The notes under the pieces are model-generated. The model saw only the letters and a list, made by a program, of their open reading frames with translations, had not been told where the DNA came from and did no database searches. Source: Dongia sedimenti (GTDB lineage: Bacteria > Pseudomonadota > Alphaproteobacteria > Dongiales > Dongiaceae). Taken from it: 64,000 bases of DNA. The translations under genes and the position numbers were made by a program. Shown here in pieces: positions 34,442-45,073 of the stretch (positions are counted from its first letter, which is position 1; each line of letters starts with the position of its first letter). Location of the stretch: NCBI GenBank assembly GCA_030715195.1, contig JAUYVI010000006.1, forward strand, positions 248,001 to 312,000, written 5' to 3'.

Positions 34442-35153
34442 ACAGCACGGCGGAGAAGATCTCCTGCATCGCCGCCCAGGATTCCTTGTCGGCTGCCTCG
34501 GAATAGCGCATCGCCGGATTGTTGCGCTGGTCGGCGTCGCGGCTGGTGAAGCTGTGCACCGTGCCGCCATAGAGATGCATCTGCCAGTCGACCCCGGCAT
34601 TGCGCATCTCCTCTTCAAAAGCCATGCGCTCTTCCGGCTTGATGAACGGATCGTCGGCGCCGATGCAAACCAGGACGCGGCCCTTATAGGCCTTGGCGTC
34701 GCTCTTCGGCGCGCTGGTCGAGAGGCCGCTGTGGAAGCCGACCACGGCTTTCAGGTCGGCGCCCGAGCGCGCCAGTTCCAGCGACATGGTGCCGCCGAAG
34801 CAGAAGCCGATCGAGGCGGTGCGTGCCGGGACGACTTCCTCCCGCGCCTGCAGCATCTTCAGCGCCGCGAGACCACGGGCCCGCATGCGCTTGGTATCGG
34901 CATAGAGCGGCTTCAGCAGGCCGAGCGCCTCGCCCAGATCCGTCACCAGGCGGCCGTCGCCGTGGATGTCGCAGGCCAGTGCCGCATAGCCGAGCTTGGC
35001 CAGGCCCTCGGCCCGGGTGCGTGCGTGATCGCTCAAGCCAAAGGCTTCGGGGAAGACGAGGACGCCGGGCTTCGGCTCGGTGCCGGCCTCGACGTAAAGC
35101 TCGCTCTTGAAGCGCAGGCCGTCGGCCTCATAGGTGATGGTCTCGGTCCGCAT
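34434..35153 (-). CDS. dienelactone hydrolase family protein (cytosolic)
   Basis: 239 residues, standard length. The triad is visible: nucleophile Cys in SIGFCFGGTMSLEL (residue about 117), Asp in CIGADDPFIKPEER, and His in GGTVHSFTSRDAD. FPEAFGLSDHARTRAEGLAK is the oxyanion-hole region. The protein has no signal peptide, unlike the second family member at 58205. It hydrolyses lactone or ester substrates; the natural substrate is unknown. It is downstream of zwf in the same direction, 23 bp after that gene's start-distal end when read on the opposite order, and may be transcribed separately. Confidence 0.87.
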   Translation of the reverse strand: MRTETITYEADGLRFKSELYVEAGTEPKPGVLVFPEAFGLSDHARTRAEGLAKLGYAALACDIHGDGRLVTDLGEALGLLKPLYADTKRMRARGLAALKMLQAREEVVPARTASIGFCFGGTMSLELARSGADLKAVVGFHSGLSTSAPKSDAKAYKGRVLVCIGADDPFIKPEERMAFEEEMRNAGVDWQMHLYGGTVHSFTSRDADQRNNPAMRYSEAADKESWAAMQEIFSAVLFT

Positions 35154-35176
35154 CGCATGCTCCCCTGAAAGATAAA

Positions 35177-36754
35177 TCAGTCGCGCAATTCCGGCGGCAG
35201 TTCGACGGGGCGCCAGGCCCGGCCGCTGCGCTCGATCAACTCGTCGGCGGCGGTCGGTCCATGGCTGCCGGAAGGATAGGTCGCGATCGGTCCCGGATCG
35301 GCGGCCCAGGCATCGATCAGCGGCTGCACGATGCGCCAGGCCTGTTCCACGGTGTCGGCGCGCATGAACAAGGTGGGGTCGCCGATCATCACGTCGTAGA
35401 GCAGCGTCTCATAGCCGACATTGGGTTCGCGCGGGAACCAGTCGTTGTAGTGAAAGTCCATCTTCACCGCGGCGAGCTCGACCACCGGGCCCGGCCGCTT
35501 CACCTCGAACTGCAGCGAGATGCCCTCGTCCGGCTGGATGCGCAGCACCAGCCAGTTCGGCCGGAGGCCGCAATCCGGCATGTCGATGAACGGCGCCGCC
35601 GGCGCCTGCTTGAAGCGGATCGCGATCTCGGTCTTGCGGTCGGAGAGATGCTTGCCGGTGCGGATGTAGAACGGCACGCCCGCCCAGCGCCAGTTATCGA
35701 CCTCGAGCTCGAGGGCCACGTAGGTCTCGACCGTCGAATTGGGCGCCACGTCGGGCTCATGGCGATAGGCGACCGCCTTTTCGCCGCCGATCGTGCCCGC
35801 GCCATATTGGGCGCGGACCGCGTGTTCCGGCGTCACCGGCCGGATCGCGTTCAAGACCTCGGTCTTCTTGTTGCGGATCGAGCCCGCATCGAAGCGCGCG
35901 GGCGGTTCCATGGCGACGAGGGAGAGCAGCGAGAGCACGTGGTTCGGCACCATGTCGCGCAAGGCGCCGGTCGACTCGTAGAACTTGCCGCGCTTCTCGA
36001 CGCCGACCGTTTCCGCCGAGGTGATCTGCACGTGATCGACCCGGTCGCGATTCCAGATCGGCTCGAACAACCCGTTGGCGAAGCGGAACGCCATGATGTT
36101 CTGCACCGTTTCCTTGCCCAGATAGTGGTCGATGCGGAAGACCTGGTTCTCCCGCAGCGTGTTCAGGATCTGGTCGTTGAGGACGCGGGCGGATTCCACG
36201 CTGTTGCCGAACGGCTTCTCGATGACGACGCGGCGCCAGAAGCGCTTGCCGTCGCCGTCGAGATTCTGGTGGGTCAGGCCGGCCTCGCCCAGCTTATCCA
36301 CGATGGTCGCGAAGAACCGGTCGGCGACCGCGAGGTAGAAGATCGCATTGCCGCCGGTCTGGTAGCGGCGGTCGGTCTCTTCGAGGGCGGCGCCGATCTT
36401 CTGGTAGAGAGCCGCGTCGTTGAGGTCGCCGCGGAGATACTGCATGCGCGGTGCGATCTGGTGCCAGACCGCGTCGTCGATCTCGCCGATCCGGCTCTGC
36501 GCCCGCTCCAGGCCGGCGCGGAGGTCCTCGCGCCAGCTCTCGGTCGTGCGGTCGGCAGTGCCGAGGCCGATCAGCGCGAAGTTCTTCGGCAGCAGCTTGG
36601 TCTGCGCCAGATTATAGAGCGCCGGCATCAGCAGCCGGTGGGTGAGGTCGCCGCCGGCCCCGAAGATCACCATGACGCAGGGGTCGGCCGGGTCCGGGAC
36701 CCGGCGTGGCGGGGCATCGACGCGCGCGGTGGGTTTCCTGTGCATCTCGTTCAT
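35177..36754 (-). CDS. zwf: glucose-6-phosphate 1-dehydrogenase
   Basis: 525 residues from ATG 36754, 8 bp after the gnd stop; a much longer open frame is non-coding extension. [20 protein letters not shown] carries the NADP motif GxxGDLxx[19 protein letters not shown] and [20 protein letters not shown] contain the substrate-binding Lys and catalytic His. It catalyses the first step of the oxidative pentose-phosphate and Entner-Doudoroff pathways. It is co-transcribed with gnd, and the SMP-30 lactonase is divergent next to gnd, so glucose 6-phosphate to ribulose 5-phosphate may be fully encoded here. Confidence 0.97.
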   Translation of the reverse strand: MNEMHRKPTARVDAPPRRVPDPADPCVMVIFGAGGDLTHRLLMPALYNLAQTKLLPKNFALIGLGTADRTTESWREDLRAGLERAQSRIGEIDDAVWHQIAPRMQYLRGDLNDAALYQKIGAALEETDRRYQTGGNAIFYLAVADRFFATIVDKLGEAGLTHQNLDGDGKRFWRRVVIEKPFGNSVESARVLNDQILNTLRENQVFRIDHYLGKETVQNIMAFRFANGLFEPIWNRDRVDHVQITSAETVGVEKRGKFYESTGALRDMVPNHVLSLLSLVAMEPPARFDAGSIRNKKTEVLNAIRPVTPEHAVRAQYGAGTIGGEKAVAYRHEPDVAPNSTVETYVALELEVDNWRWAGVPFYIRTGKHLSDRKTEIAIRFKQAPAAPFIDMPDCGLRPNWLVLRIQPDEGISLQFEVKRPGPVVELAAVKMDFHYNDWFPREPNVGYETLLYDVMIGDPTLFMRADTVEQAWRIVQPLIDAWAADPGPIATYPSGSHGPTAADELIERSGRAWRPVELPPELRD

Positions 36755-36762
36755 GGCGCGCC

Positions 36763-37746
36763 TTACTTCTTCGGCCGTTCGAGATGTCCGCCGAAGCCGA
36801 ACCGCATCGCGGAAAGCAGCTTCTCGCCGAAGGTGTGCTCCTGGCGCGAGCGGAAGCGGGCGAACAGCGAGGCCGCGAGCACCTCGGCGGGCACCGCTTC
36901 CTCGATCGCCGCCTCGATGGTCCAGCGGCCCTCGCCGGAATCCTGCACGAAGCCGGAGAAGCCCTCGAGCGCCGGATCCTTCAGCAACGCGGCCGCGCTC
37001 AGATCGAGCAGCCAGGAGGTGACCACGCTGCCGCGCCGCCACACCTCGGCGATGTCGGAGAGGTTGAGGTCCATCCGCTCCGCCTCGGGCAGCTCCTTGG
37101 AGTTCTTCTGGCGCAGGATGTCGAAGCCCTCGGCGAAGGCCTGCATCATCCCGTATTCAATGCCGTTGTGGATCATCTTCACGAAATGCCCGGCCCCGCT
37201 CGGCCCGGCATGGATATAGCCGCGCTCGGCCTGGCTCGGCTCGCCCTCGCGGCCCAGGGTGCGCGCGACGTCGCCGATGCCCGGTGCCAAGGCGGACCAG
37301 ATCGGGTCGAGGTGTTCGACCGCCGCTTTCTCGCCGCCGATCATCATGCAATAGCCGCGATCGAGACCCCAGACGCCGCCGGAGGTGCCGCAATCGACAT
37401 AGCGGATCCCCTTGGCCGAAAGTTCCTTGGCGCGACGGAGATCGTCTTTGTAATAGGAGTTTCCGCCGTCGATGATGATGTCGCCCGCCTCCATCAGCGC
37501 GGCAAGCCGGTTGACCGTGTCCTCGGTGATCTTGCCCGCCGGCAGCATGACCCAGACCGCGCGCGGCTTCTGTTTCAGCCCCGCCACCAGGCGTTCCAGC
37601 GAATCGGCGGCGCTCGCACCTTCCTTGGCGAGGGCTTCGCGGGTTTCCGTTTTGGTGTCGAAGACGACGCATCGATGTCCGGCGCGCATCAGGCGGCGGG
37701 TGATGTTGCCGCCCATATTGCCGAGGCCGATCAAGCCGAGTTCCAT
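36763..37746 (-). CDS. gnd: 6-phosphogluconate dehydrogenase, decarboxylating (short type)
   Basis: 327 residues, the short GntZ/YqeC-type enzyme rather than the 470-residue E. coli form. The N-terminal Rossmann motif is [40 protein letters not shown] and [20 protein letters not shown] are the family signatures, and [20 protein letters not shown] contains the catalytic Lys. It oxidatively decarboxylates 6-phosphogluconate to ribulose 5-phosphate; short forms are often NAD-linked. It starts the gnd-zwf operon. Confidence 0.95.
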   Translation of the reverse strand: MELGLIGLGNMGGNITRRLMRAGHRCVVFDTKTETREALAKEGASAADSLERLVAGLKQKPRAVWVMLPAGKITEDTVNRLAALMEAGDIIIDGGNSYYKDDLRRAKELSAKGIRYVDCGTSGGVWGLDRGYCMMIGGEKAAVEHLDPIWSALAPGIGDVARTLGREGEPSQAERGYIHAGPSGAGHFVKMIHNGIEYGMMQAFAEGFDILRQKNSKELPEAERMDLNLSDIAEVWRRGSVVTSWLLDLSAAALLKDPALEGFSGFVQDSGEGRWTIEAAIEEAVPAEVLAASLFARFRSRQEHTFGEKLLSAMRFGFGGHLERPKK

Positions 37747-37859
37747 GGACTGTCCTCATTGCAAGGGGATGCCGCACGTTAGCCCGATGCGATCGGCGCT
37801 GGCAATTTTTCCGCGGCTGAGACTAAGGTATCGGCCCCCGTGCATCCCAGGAACAAAAG

Positions 37860-38750
37860 ATGACAGCTTCCGTCGTGATCGGCGCACCCGCCCTGTTCGG
37901 GGCCCACCGTGCCCTGCTGGGTGAAAGCCCTGTTTGGGATGCGGATAAAGGCAGGCTGCTCTGGTGCGATATTTCGGACCGCGCCATCCTTGCCGCCGAC
38001 CTCAAGGGTACGGTCACCGACCGCTGGGGCTTCCCGGGCAAGGTCGGTTCGTTCGGCCTTTGTGCAAGCGGGCGGTTCATCGTGGGTGTGGCGCGCGCGG
38101 TCATGCTGTTCAACCCGGCCGATGGCGCGCTCAGCACGCTGTGCGCGCTCGAGAGCGAGCCGGAGACCAATCGCCTCAACGACGGCAAGGTCGGGCCTGA
38201 CGGCGCGTTCTGGATCGGCACCATGGACGATCGGCCGGTGCGGGAGGCGCAGGGCACGCTCTACCGCATCACCGCCGACGGCAAGGCGGAGAAGAAGGTG
38301 ACCGGCATGACCGTCCCCAACGGCCTCGCCTGGGGACCCGGCGGCACGATCCTCTATCACTCGGATTCGCGCGGCCAATGGATCGACGCCTATGACTTCG
38401 TGCCCGCGACCGGCGGCTGGTCGAACCGCCGTCGCATCGTTGCCGATATCGCCGAGCAGGCCGGCCGCCCCGATGGCGGCGCCTGCGACGTCGAGGGCTG
38501 CTATTGGAGCGCCGGCGTTTCCGCCGGTGTGCTCAACCGCTACAGCCCCGACGGCAAGCTGCTGGAAACCCTGAAGCTGCCGTTTCCGGCGCCGACCATG
38601 CCCTGCTTCGGCGGCGACGATATGAAGACGCTGTTCGTCACCAGCCTGTCCGACAACAAGACCCTGCCGCCCAACCCCAATTCCGGCGGCATCGCCGTGC
38701 TGAGGCTGGCGGTCGCCGGCGTTCCGGTCGGCAAGTTCGCCGACCGCTAG
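37860..38750 (+). CDS. SMP-30/gluconolactonase family lactonase
   Basis: 296 residues, a six-bladed beta-propeller lactonase. The metal ligands expected for the family are visible: Glu in LLGESPVWD (residue about 21), Asn in NRLNDGKVGPDG (about 104), Asn in TVPNGLAWGP (about 152) and Asp in LYHSDSRGQW. It hydrolyses sugar lactones such as gluconolactone with a divalent metal. Divergent from gnd-zwf by only 113 bp, it may supply the lactonase step between Zwf and Gnd (no pgl gene is seen here); that assignment is inference. Confidence 0.88.
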   Translation: MTASVVIGAPALFGAHRALLGESPVWDADKGRLLWCDISDRAILAADLKGTVTDRWGFPGKVGSFGLCASGRFIVGVARAVMLFNPADGALSTLCALESEPETNRLNDGKVGPDGAFWIGTMDDRPVREAQGTLYRITADGKAEKKVTGMTVPNGLAWGPGGTILYHSDSRGQWIDAYDFVPATGGWSNRRRIVADIAEQAGRPDGGACDVEGCYWSAGVSAGVLNRYSPDGKLLETLKLPFPAPTMPCFGGDDMKTLFVTSLSDNKTLPPNPNSGGIAVLRLAVAGVPVGKFADR

Positions 38751-38753
38751 GAC

Positions 38754-38915
38754 TCAGAGGAAGCGCCAGACCCGCGTGGTCGTGCGGGAATTCATCGGCC
38801 GGATGATCCAATGGCCGAGATGGGCGATGGCCGGCGCGCTGGCGGGGCGGGTCGACGAGACATAATGCGCCTCCAGCCCCTGTTTTGAGGCCTTCCGGCG
38901 CTTGGTGGTCCGCAT
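38754..38915 (-). CDS. small basic hypothetical protein
   Basis: 53 residues from ATG 38915, supported by GGAG eight bases upstream. The N-terminus is strongly basic (MRTTKRRKASKQGLEAHYV), followed by SAPAIAHLGHWIIRP. No signal or domain is recognised. It ends 3 bp from the convergent lactonase stop. The good ribosome site is the main support, and it could still be a chance frame. Confidence 0.4.
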   Translation of the reverse strand: MRTTKRRKASKQGLEAHYVSSTRPASAPAIAHLGHWIIRPMNSRTTTRVWRFL

Positions 38916-39035
38916 GGGAATCTCCGTGAATGGGCCGCGCGGGATCGGCGGCCGCGTCTCAAATCTGGGATGTCGCACCGTCTGGATTCAAGGTGGAGCA
39001 GGAACCTGACGTGTAAAGACGGCGTGAAGACCCCG

Positions 39036-40580
39036 TCAGTCCTCATCGGTCGCGAATTGTTCCAGCACCTTGCCCTTGCCGCGGGCCCGCAGGTACAGCG
39101 GCACGATCACCGCGGCGATCGCCAGGATCCAGAGCACGATCGCGATCCAGGAATGGAACAAGGTCAGCCAGTTGCCCTGGCTGATCTGCAGGGCCTGGCG
39201 GAGACTCTTCTCCGCCATCGGCCCGAGGATCAGGCCGACCACCACCGGTGCGATCGGATAGTGGAAGCGCCGCAGTACATAGCCGAGAATCCCGAAGGCG
39301 AGCAGCAAGCCGAGGCCGAAGGAGACCGGCACCGGTCCGATCATGGTGGTCGACCCGTCGGCGCCGATCGTGCCCAGGGTGGCGAACAGCAGGATCCCGG
39401 CATAGAGCCAGGGCCGCGGAATCGTGAGCAGCTTCACCCAGAGTCCGATCAGCGGCAGGTTCAGGACCAGCAGCATCAGGTTCGCAACCAGCAGGCTCGC
39501 GATCAGGCCCCAGACCAGCGGCGCGTTGGTCGCGAAGAGCAGCGGGCCCGGCTGCAGCCCGAACTGTTGGAAGCCCGCCAGCATGATCGCCGCCGTCGCC
39601 GTGGTCGGCAGGCCGAGCGTCAGCAGCGGCACCAGCGTGCCGGCGGCGGAAGCGTTGTTGGCGGCTTCCGGTCCGGCCACGCCTTCGATGGCACCCTTGC
39701 CGAACTCTTCCGGGTTCTTGGCGAGGTGGCGCTCGACCGAATAGGAGAGGAAGCTCGATACGTCGGCGCCGCCCGCCGGCATGGCGCCGATCGGAAAGCC
39801 GATCGCGGTGCCGCGCAGCCAGGATTTCCAGGACCGCTTCCAGTCCGCACGGCTCATCATGACCGAGCCCTTGATGGTCTCGATCTTGCCGTCGGTCATG
39901 CGGTGCGCGGCGACCACCGCCAGCGCCTCGCCGACCGCGAACAGGGCCACCGCCAGCGTCGTCACCGAGATGCCGTCGAGCAGGTTGGGCAGGCCCATGG
40001 AGAGGCGCGCCTGGCCGGTGAGCTGATCAATGCCGATCAATCCCAGAGTCAGCCCGATCACCAGCGAGGTCAGGCCGCGCAAGGTGGATTCGCCGAACGC
40101 CGCCGAGACGGTCATGAAGGCCAGCAGCATCAGCGCAAAATATTCCGACGGCCCGAAGGACAGCGCGAACTTCACCACCGAGGGCGCGATGAAGGCCAAA
40201 GCCAAGGTCGCCAGCAACCCGGCGACGAAGGAGCCGATCGCCGCGGTGGCGAGCGCCGGCCCGCCGCGCCCCTGCTTGGCCATCTGGTTGCCGTCGAGCG
40301 CGGTGATGATCGAGGCGCTCTCGCCCGGCGTGTTCAACAGGATCGAGGTGGTCGAGCCGCCATACATGCCGCCGTAGTAGATGCCGGCGAACATGATCAG
40401 CGAGCCCGCCGGGTCGAGCTTGTAGGTGACCGGCAGCAGCAGCGCCACGGTCAGCGCCGGCCCGATCCCCGGCAGCACGCCGACCGCGGTGCCGAGCGTC
40501 ACGCCGATCAGCGCGTAGAGCAGGTGGGAGAGCTGAAACGCCGTCTGCAAGCCCTGCCAGAGGAGCGCGAAGGTTTCCAT
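39036..40580 (-). CDS. tctA: tripartite tricarboxylate transporter permease, large subunit
   Basis: 514 residues with about a dozen hydrophobic segments. The TctA signature [20 protein letters not shown] (residues about 34-53) and [20 protein letters not shown] are diagnostic, as is the internal repeat [20 protein letters not shown] and [15 protein letters not shown]. It is the large membrane subunit of a secondary, binding-protein-dependent carboxylate importer. It starts 1 base after tctB and is the last gene of tctC-tctB-tctA. Confidence 0.96.
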   Translation of the reverse strand: METFALLWQGLQTAFQLSHLLYALIGVTLGTAVGVLPGIGPALTVALLLPVTYKLDPAGSLIMFAGIYYGGMYGGSTTSILLNTPGESASIITALDGNQMAKQGRGGPALATAAIGSFVAGLLATLALAFIAPSVVKFALSFGPSEYFALMLLAFMTVSAAFGESTLRGLTSLVIGLTLGLIGIDQLTGQARLSMGLPNLLDGISVTTLAVALFAVGEALAVVAAHRMTDGKIETIKGSVMMSRADWKRSWKSWLRGTAIGFPIGAMPAGGADVSSFLSYSVERHLAKNPEEFGKGAIEGVAGPEAANNASAAGTLVPLLTLGLPTTATAAIMLAGFQQFGLQPGPLLFATNAPLVWGLIASLLVANLMLLVLNLPLIGLWVKLLTIPRPWLYAGILLFATLGTIGADGSTTMIGPVPVSFGLGLLLAFGILGYVLRRFHYPIAPVVVGLILGPMAEKSLRQALQISQGNWLTLFHSWIAIVLWILAIAAVIVPLYLRARGKGKVLEQFATDED

Positions 40581-40581
40581 C

Positions 40582-41067
40582 TCAGAACAGCTTCTCGAGC
40601 GGACCGGCGGGCAGCGTCAGCTGCAGGCCTTTGGCGAAGATGAACCAGACCACGAAGGAAACCACGATGCCGATCGGAATGGTCATCCAGAGTGGGCCGC
40701 GCCCGAAGCCGCGCGCCGCCGCGGCGAACAGCAAGCCGGTCGCGATCGAGAAGCCGACCGTCTTCATGGTCAGCAGTTGAACGGCAAGCCCGCCGACCAG
40801 CCAGAGCATCGGCGGAATGTCCTGCTTCTGCCGTTTCGGGAAATCGCCGCGGAATCCGGCGATGGCGGTGAAGACTCCCAGGACCGCCAGCGCGCCGGCC
40901 ATGATGAACGGCACGGTCCTGGCGCCCACCGGCGAATAGCCCATGGTGGTCGCCTGATGCAGCGTCGCCCAGCGGACCGCGGCACCGGCCAGGACCAGGA
41001 TGACGGCGATGACGAGAACCGCCCGGTCGGGTCTCGACCGGGCGGTGTTCTTTTCTTCCGCGTGCAC
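40582..41067 (-). CDS. tctB: tripartite tricarboxylate transporter small permease subunit
   Basis: 161 residues with four membrane segments ([60 protein letters not shown], and [20 protein letters not shown]). This is the TctB topology, and the gene sits exactly between tctC and tctA without gaps. TctB families are weakly conserved, so the call leans on position and topology. Confidence 0.92.
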   Translation of the reverse strand: MHAEEKNTARSRPDRAVLVIAVILVLAGAAVRWATLHQATTMGYSPVGARTVPFIMAGALAVLGVFTAIAGFRGDFPKRQKQDIPPMLWLVGGLAVQLLTMKTVGFSIATGLLFAAAARGFGRGPLWMTIPIGIVVSFVVWFIFAKGLQLTLPAGPLEKLF

Positions 41068-42030
41068 TTACTTGACCAGGCCGATATCCTTCAGGATCGC
41101 ACCCGTCGCCTCGACATCCTTCTTGAGCTGCGCGGTGAAGGCATCGCCGGCGAGATAGGTGTTGGCCCAGCCCTTGTCGGTCAGCGTCTTCTGCCAGGCG
41201 GGCGAGTTCACCATCTTCTCGATATCCGCGGTGATCGCCGCCTTCTGCTCAGGACTGATGCCGGGCGCCGCGGCGACCATGCGCCAGTTCTGGATCGAGA
41301 CATCGACGCCGGATTCCTTGAAAGTCGGCGCGTCGATCCCGGCCACCCGCGCGTCGGAGGAGATGCCGATCAGGCGGAGCTGCCCGGCCTGGATCTGCGA
41401 GGCGAATTCGCCATAGCCCGAGATCCCGACGGTGACCTGACTGCCGAGAATGGCTGCCAGCGCCTCGCCGCCGCCGGAGAAGGCGACGTAGTTGACCTTG
41501 GTCGGATCGACGCCGACCGCTTTCGCGATCAGCCCCGCGGTGATGTGGTCGGTGCCGCCGGCCGAGCCGCCGCCCCAGGAGACCGCGCCGGGATCCGCCT
41601 TCAGCTTATCGACCAAGCCCTTCATGTCCTTGATGTCGGACGCGGCCGGCACGACGATCGCCTCGTATTCGCCGGTCAGCCGTGCGATCGGCGTCACCTG
41701 ATCGAGCGTCACCGGCGAGTTGTTGGTGAGAATGGCGCCCACCATCACATAGCCGCCGACGATCAGCTGGGAGGGATCACCGCTGGTCTGGTTGACGAAT
41801 TGTGCGAGACCGATCGTGCCGCCGGCGCCGGGGACGTTGGTCACCTGCACGCTCGGCGCGATGCCGCCATCCTGCAACGCCGCCTGCATGGCGCGCGCCG
41901 TCTGGTCCCAGCCGCCGCCGGGCGCCGCCGGGGCCATGATCTTGTACTCATCCGCCGCCCAGGCGACGGACAGGGGGCCGGGCAGGGCAAAGGTCCCGGC
42001 AATGAGAGCCGCAGCAATGTATTTTCTCAC
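41068..42030 (-). CDS. tctC: tripartite tricarboxylate transporter substrate-binding protein
   Basis: 320 residues from GTG 42030, chosen because GGGAGG stands five bases upstream and the protein then begins with a signal peptide ([20 protein letters not shown], then AWA cleavage). The mature chain has [20 protein letters not shown], the TctC/Bug ligand loop, and [16 protein letters not shown], the second. It captures a carboxylate (citrate, tricarballylate or other) in the periplasm for TctAB. No two-component tctDE genes are near. Confidence 0.95.
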   Translation of the reverse strand: MRKYIAAALIAGTFALPGPLSVAWAADEYKIMAPAAPGGGWDQTARAMQAALQDGGIAPSVQVTNVPGAGGTIGLAQFVNQTSGDPSQLIVGGYVMVGAILTNNSPVTLDQVTPIARLTGEYEAIVVPAASDIKDMKGLVDKLKADPGAVSWGGGSAGGTDHITAGLIAKAVGVDPTKVNYVAFSGGGEALAAILGSQVTVGISGYGEFASQIQAGQLRLIGISSDARVAGIDAPTFKESGVDVSIQNWRMVAAAPGISPEQKAAITADIEKMVNSPAWQKTLTDKGWANTYLAGDAFTAQLKKDVEATGAILKDIGLVK

Positions 42031-42151
42031 GAGGTCCTCCCAAATGGACGCCCGCCCTCGTCGTGGCGGGTCTGCTTGCACGCACGGCGGTCCCGTGTCG
42101 CTGTCAGCATCTTGTCAAGTTGGGGGGAGTGCCGCAAGGCTCCGGCGGCGC

Positions 42152-43168
42152 TCAGTCCGCGGCTGTTTTCTCCGAAACCGCGGCGATGATCTCCCCGAGC
42201 ACCGCATGCAGCGCGTCGCGATGCCCGGTGCGGCCGGAGGGCGAGTCTGCATCCGAGGTCATGACCACGGTGAGCCCGAGCGCCGGCACGACATAGAGCA
42301 TCTGGCCGCCATAGCCCCAGCCGTAGCGCACCTCTTGCCCGGCGATCTCGCGCGAGAACCAGCCGTAGCCGTAATCGTCGCCGGTCCAGCGGGATGCCGT
42401 GCGCGGCTTCCAGGATTCCGCGATCCAGGTGGCGGAGATCAGTCTTTTGCCGTCGGGCGTCACCCCGTTCAGCCGAAAGAGCTCGCCGAAGGCCAGCAGG
42501 GAGCGCGGGCTCATCGCCATCAGGTTGCCGCCGACATAGATGCCCTGGGGATCGCGCTGCCAGGAGGCGATGGCGAAGCCTTCGAGCGGCCCCAGCCAAT
42601 CGCGCGCCAGCGCCAGCGTGGAGCGGCCGGTCTGCCGCGTGAGGATCGCCGACAGCAGATGCGAGGAGCCGGTCGAATAGACCATGCGTCCGCCCGGCGC
42701 GTCGTCGAAGGGCTGCGCCAGTGCCGCCTTCACCCAGTTGCCGCGGCTGATCCAGGCGCCGTAGCGCGGGCCGGAGGTCGAGCGCAAACCCGCCTGCATC
42801 GACAGCAGATTGCCGATCGTGACCGTCTTCAGGCGCGGATCCGGTTTCGCCGGCAGTTGGTCGGCGAGCAGCGGCGCAATCGGCTGATCGGTTCCTTCGA
42901 GCACGCCCTTGTCGATGGCGATCCCGACCAGCGCCGCGATGATCGACTTCGATGCCGACATGACGGGCGCCGGCGCCGTCGTCTTGTGGCCGCGATAGCC
43001 GCGCTCGGCAATGATCCTGCCGCCTTGCGCGATCACGACGGTCTCCAGCGGCTCCAGGGCCTGCGCGCGATCCAGCACCGCCCGCAGCGCCGCGGCGGAC
43101 TCGTCCTGGCTGGCGAAGGCGGGCGTCGCCAGCAGGATCAAAGCGAAGAGGGCGGATCGCAACGGCAT
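42152..43168 (-). CDS. beta-lactamase-fold serine hydrolase (class C type), secreted
   Basis: 338 residues from ATG 43168, 2 bp after the AraC-gene stop. A Sec signal peptide ([16 protein letters not shown]) is followed by the serine hydrolase fold. The nucleophile motif SxxK is SASK in [18 protein letters not shown] (residues about 70-87), the Tyr motif is [12 protein letters not shown], and [13 protein letters not shown] near residue 295 is where the third motif lies. It belongs to the EstB/6-aminohexanoate-dimer hydrolase group. It probably hydrolyses an ester or amide in the periplasm; antibiotic resistance is not implied. Confidence 0.85.
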   Translation of the reverse strand: MPLRSALFALILLATPAFASQDESAAALRAVLDRAQALEPLETVVIAQGGRIIAERGYRGHKTTAPAPVMSASKSIIAALVGIAIDKGVLEGTDQPIAPLLADQLPAKPDPRLKTVTIGNLLSMQAGLRSTSGPRYGAWISRGNWVKAALAQPFDDAPGGRMVYSTGSSHLLSAILTRQTGRSTLALARDWLGPLEGFAIASWQRDPQGIYVGGNLMAMSPRSLLAFGELFRLNGVTPDGKRLISATWIAESWKPRTASRWTGDDYGYGWFSREIAGQEVRYGWGYGGQMLYVVPALGLTVVMTSDADSPSGRTGHRDALHAVLGEIIAAVSEKTAAD

Positions 43169-43170
43169 GC

Positions 43171-44088
43171 TCAAACCCTCTCGACGGCAGCGCGGCCGTA
43201 TTGCCGCGGGGAACAACCCATCACCCGCCTGAACGCTGCGCCGAAAGCGCTCTCCGATTCATAGCCGAGCGAAGCGGCGATGGCGGCAATGGAGTCCCGC
43301 GTGTTCAGCAGCCGGTCGCCGGCCAGCAACATGCGCCAGCGCGTGAGGTAGTCCATCGGCGCGAGCCCGACCGTCTGCTTGAATTTGACCGCGAAGGCGG
43401 TGCGCGACATGCCCACGTGCCGGGCCAGGTCCTGCACGGTCCAGCGCTGGGCCGGATCGGCATGCATCTGGTCGATCGCGGCGCCGGTCTGCTTGTCGGC
43501 CAAGGCGAACAGCCAGCCGACCCCGGCTTTCGCCCCATCGGTCAAATAGAGGCGCAATGCCTGCACCAGCATCAGATGGGCAAGATGCTCCGCCACCAGG
43601 CTGCTGCCGGGCAGTCCCTCGCGCAGCTCCTGGCGCATCCGGTCCAGCGACCAATGCATGGCGGTCCGGTCCGGCTCGGTCCGCAGATGCACGATCGGCG
43701 GCAGCACACCCAGCAGGATTTCCGCATTCGGGCCGGCCAAGGTGAAACGGCTGCCGAGCAGGAAGAAATCGCCGCCGCCATTGCAAAGCGCGACGCCGCC
43801 CCTGGGCGCCGACGCGAAAATCGGCGCGGCATCGACCGGCGCCAATGCGAGATCACTCGCCAGCCGGAACGGCCGCCCCTTTGGCAGCAGGAAGCAATCG
43901 CCTGCCTCCAGCCGCACCGGCTCCGCCACGCCGTCCATGGCGAACCAGCATTGGCCCGAGACGATCGCGTTGAACTTGATGCCGTCATAGGGCCCGAACT
44001 GCACGGCCCAGTCGCCGCCGGCAGAAAAACCCCGGGAAACCGTGCTGCGGGGCTTCAGCAGAGAGAGAACGTCCGACAGCGGGTCCAT
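43171..44088 (-). CDS. AraC-family transcriptional regulator with N-terminal cupin
   Basis: 305 residues. Residues 20-110 form a cupin_6 ligand domain ([35 protein letters not shown]). The last 100 residues have two AraC helix-turn-helices ([20 protein letters not shown] and [20 protein letters not shown], then [13 protein letters not shown]). It is co-transcribed with the serine hydrolase and divergent from the NmrA-like gene, whose promoter holds an inverted repeat likely to be its site. AraC proteins of this subgroup often control an adjacent NAD(P)-dependent oxidoreductase. Confidence 0.92.
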   Translation of the reverse strand: MDPLSDVLSLLKPRSTVSRGFSAGGDWAVQFGPYDGIKFNAIVSGQCWFAMDGVAEPVRLEAGDCFLLPKGRPFRLASDLALAPVDAAPIFASAPRGGVALCNGGGDFFLLGSRFTLAGPNAEILLGVLPPIVHLRTEPDRTAMHWSLDRMRQELREGLPGSSLVAEHLAHLMLVQALRLYLTDGAKAGVGWLFALADKQTGAAIDQMHADPAQRWTVQDLARHVGMSRTAFAVKFKQTVGLAPMDYLTRWRMLLAGDRLLNTRDSIAAIAASLGYESESAFGAAFRRVMGCSPRQYGRAAVERV

Positions 44089-44099
44089 CGGTTACCGGA

Positions 44100-44147
44100 T
44101 TGAACGATCGCAACAATATTGCGAACGCTACAGCATGGATCGTTCAA
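44100..44147. promoter_or_regulatory. nested inverted repeats between the AraC and NmrA-like genes
   Basis: The 106 bp between the divergent starts contains an outer inverted repeat TTGAACGATC (44100-44109) and GATCGTTCAA (44138-44147), 10 of 10 bases complementary. Overlapping the left arm is the palindrome CGCAACAATATTGCG (44109-44123). Both are well placed to be an operator for the adjacent AraC-family regulator. A spaced inverted repeat is a little unusual for AraC proteins, which more often bind direct repeats. Confidence 0.65.
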
Positions 44148-44194
44148 GATCCAAACCTTACCTTGGGGCAACCACTCCATTCGGAGAAGCCCCC

Positions 44195-45073
44195 ATGATC
44201 GTCGTAACCGCACCCACGGGTAATATCGGAAGCCAGGTTCTGGCCCATCTGCTCGACAGCGGGGAGCCGCTCCGCGTCGTTGCCCGCGATCCTTCCAAGC
44301 TGCCGGCGGAAACGCGCCGGCGCGTCGAGGTGATCGAAGGATCCCACAGCCAGCAGGACGTGGTGCTGCGCGCCTTCGACGGCGCCGATCGGGTGTTCTG
44401 GCTGGTGCCGGGCGATCCGCGCGCGGCGAGCGCCGAAGCCGCCTATGTGGACTTCGCGCGGCCGGGCTGCGACGCGATGCAGCGCTGCGGCGTGAAACAG
44501 GTGGTCGGCATTTCCGCGCTCGGTCGCGGCTGGCCGAAGGAGGCCGGCCATGTGACGGCGACCCTGAAGATGGACGACCTGGTTGCAAGCACCGGCGTCG
44601 CCTACCGCGCGCTGGCCTGTTCCTCGCTGATGGAAAACCTGCTGCGCCAGGTCGTGCCGATCCGGGACCAGGGCGTGTTCTTCTGTTCGTCTCCGGCGGA
44701 CTTCAAGCTCCCGTTCTGTGCGACCCGCGATGCCGCCGCGCTCTCTGCCCGACTGCTGCTGGATCGTTCCTGGAGCGGCGTGGAGGCGATCCCAATGATG
44801 GGGCCGGAGGACCTCTCCGGCAACGACATGGCGCGGATCATGACCGAGGTGCTCGGCAAGCCGGTCCGCTGCCAGGAGATCGGCACCGAGGACCTGCGCA
44901 AGACCATGCTCGGCCGCGGCGCTTCCGCCGGCATGGCGCAGGCGATGGTCGAGATGTTCGTTGCCAAGAACGAAGGCATGGACCATCTCGTCGCGCGGCC
45001 GGCTCCGAATCCCGCGCCGACCGGCTTCCGTCAATGGTGCGAAATGCTGTTGAAGCCGGTGGTCGAGGCTTAG
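44195..45073 (+). CDS. NmrA/NAD(P)H-binding atypical SDR
   Basis: 292 residues from ATG 44195 with CGGAGAAG as ribosome site. The N-terminus MIVVTAPTGNIGSQVLAHLL holds the NmrA/QorB-type dinucleotide motif (GxxGxxG variant), followed by LRVVARDPSKLP and ADRVFWLVPGDP. There is no YxxxK catalytic pair, as expected for atypical SDRs of the quinone oxidoreductase 2/NmrA type. It may sense or oxidise NAD(P)H. It is divergent from the AraC regulator and overlaps the convergent EamA gene by 4 bases. Confidence 0.87.
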   Translation: MIVVTAPTGNIGSQVLAHLLDSGEPLRVVARDPSKLPAETRRRVEVIEGSHSQQDVVLRAFDGADRVFWLVPGDPRAASAEAAYVDFARPGCDAMQRCGVKQVVGISALGRGWPKEAGHVTATLKMDDLVASTGVAYRALACSSLMENLLRQVVPIRDQGVFFCSSPADFKLPFCATRDAAALSARLLLDRSWSGVEAIPMMGPEDLSGNDMARIMTEVLGKPVRCQEIGTEDLRKTMLGRGASAGMAQAMVEMFVAKNEGMDHLVARPAPNPAPTGFRQWCEMLLKPVVEA

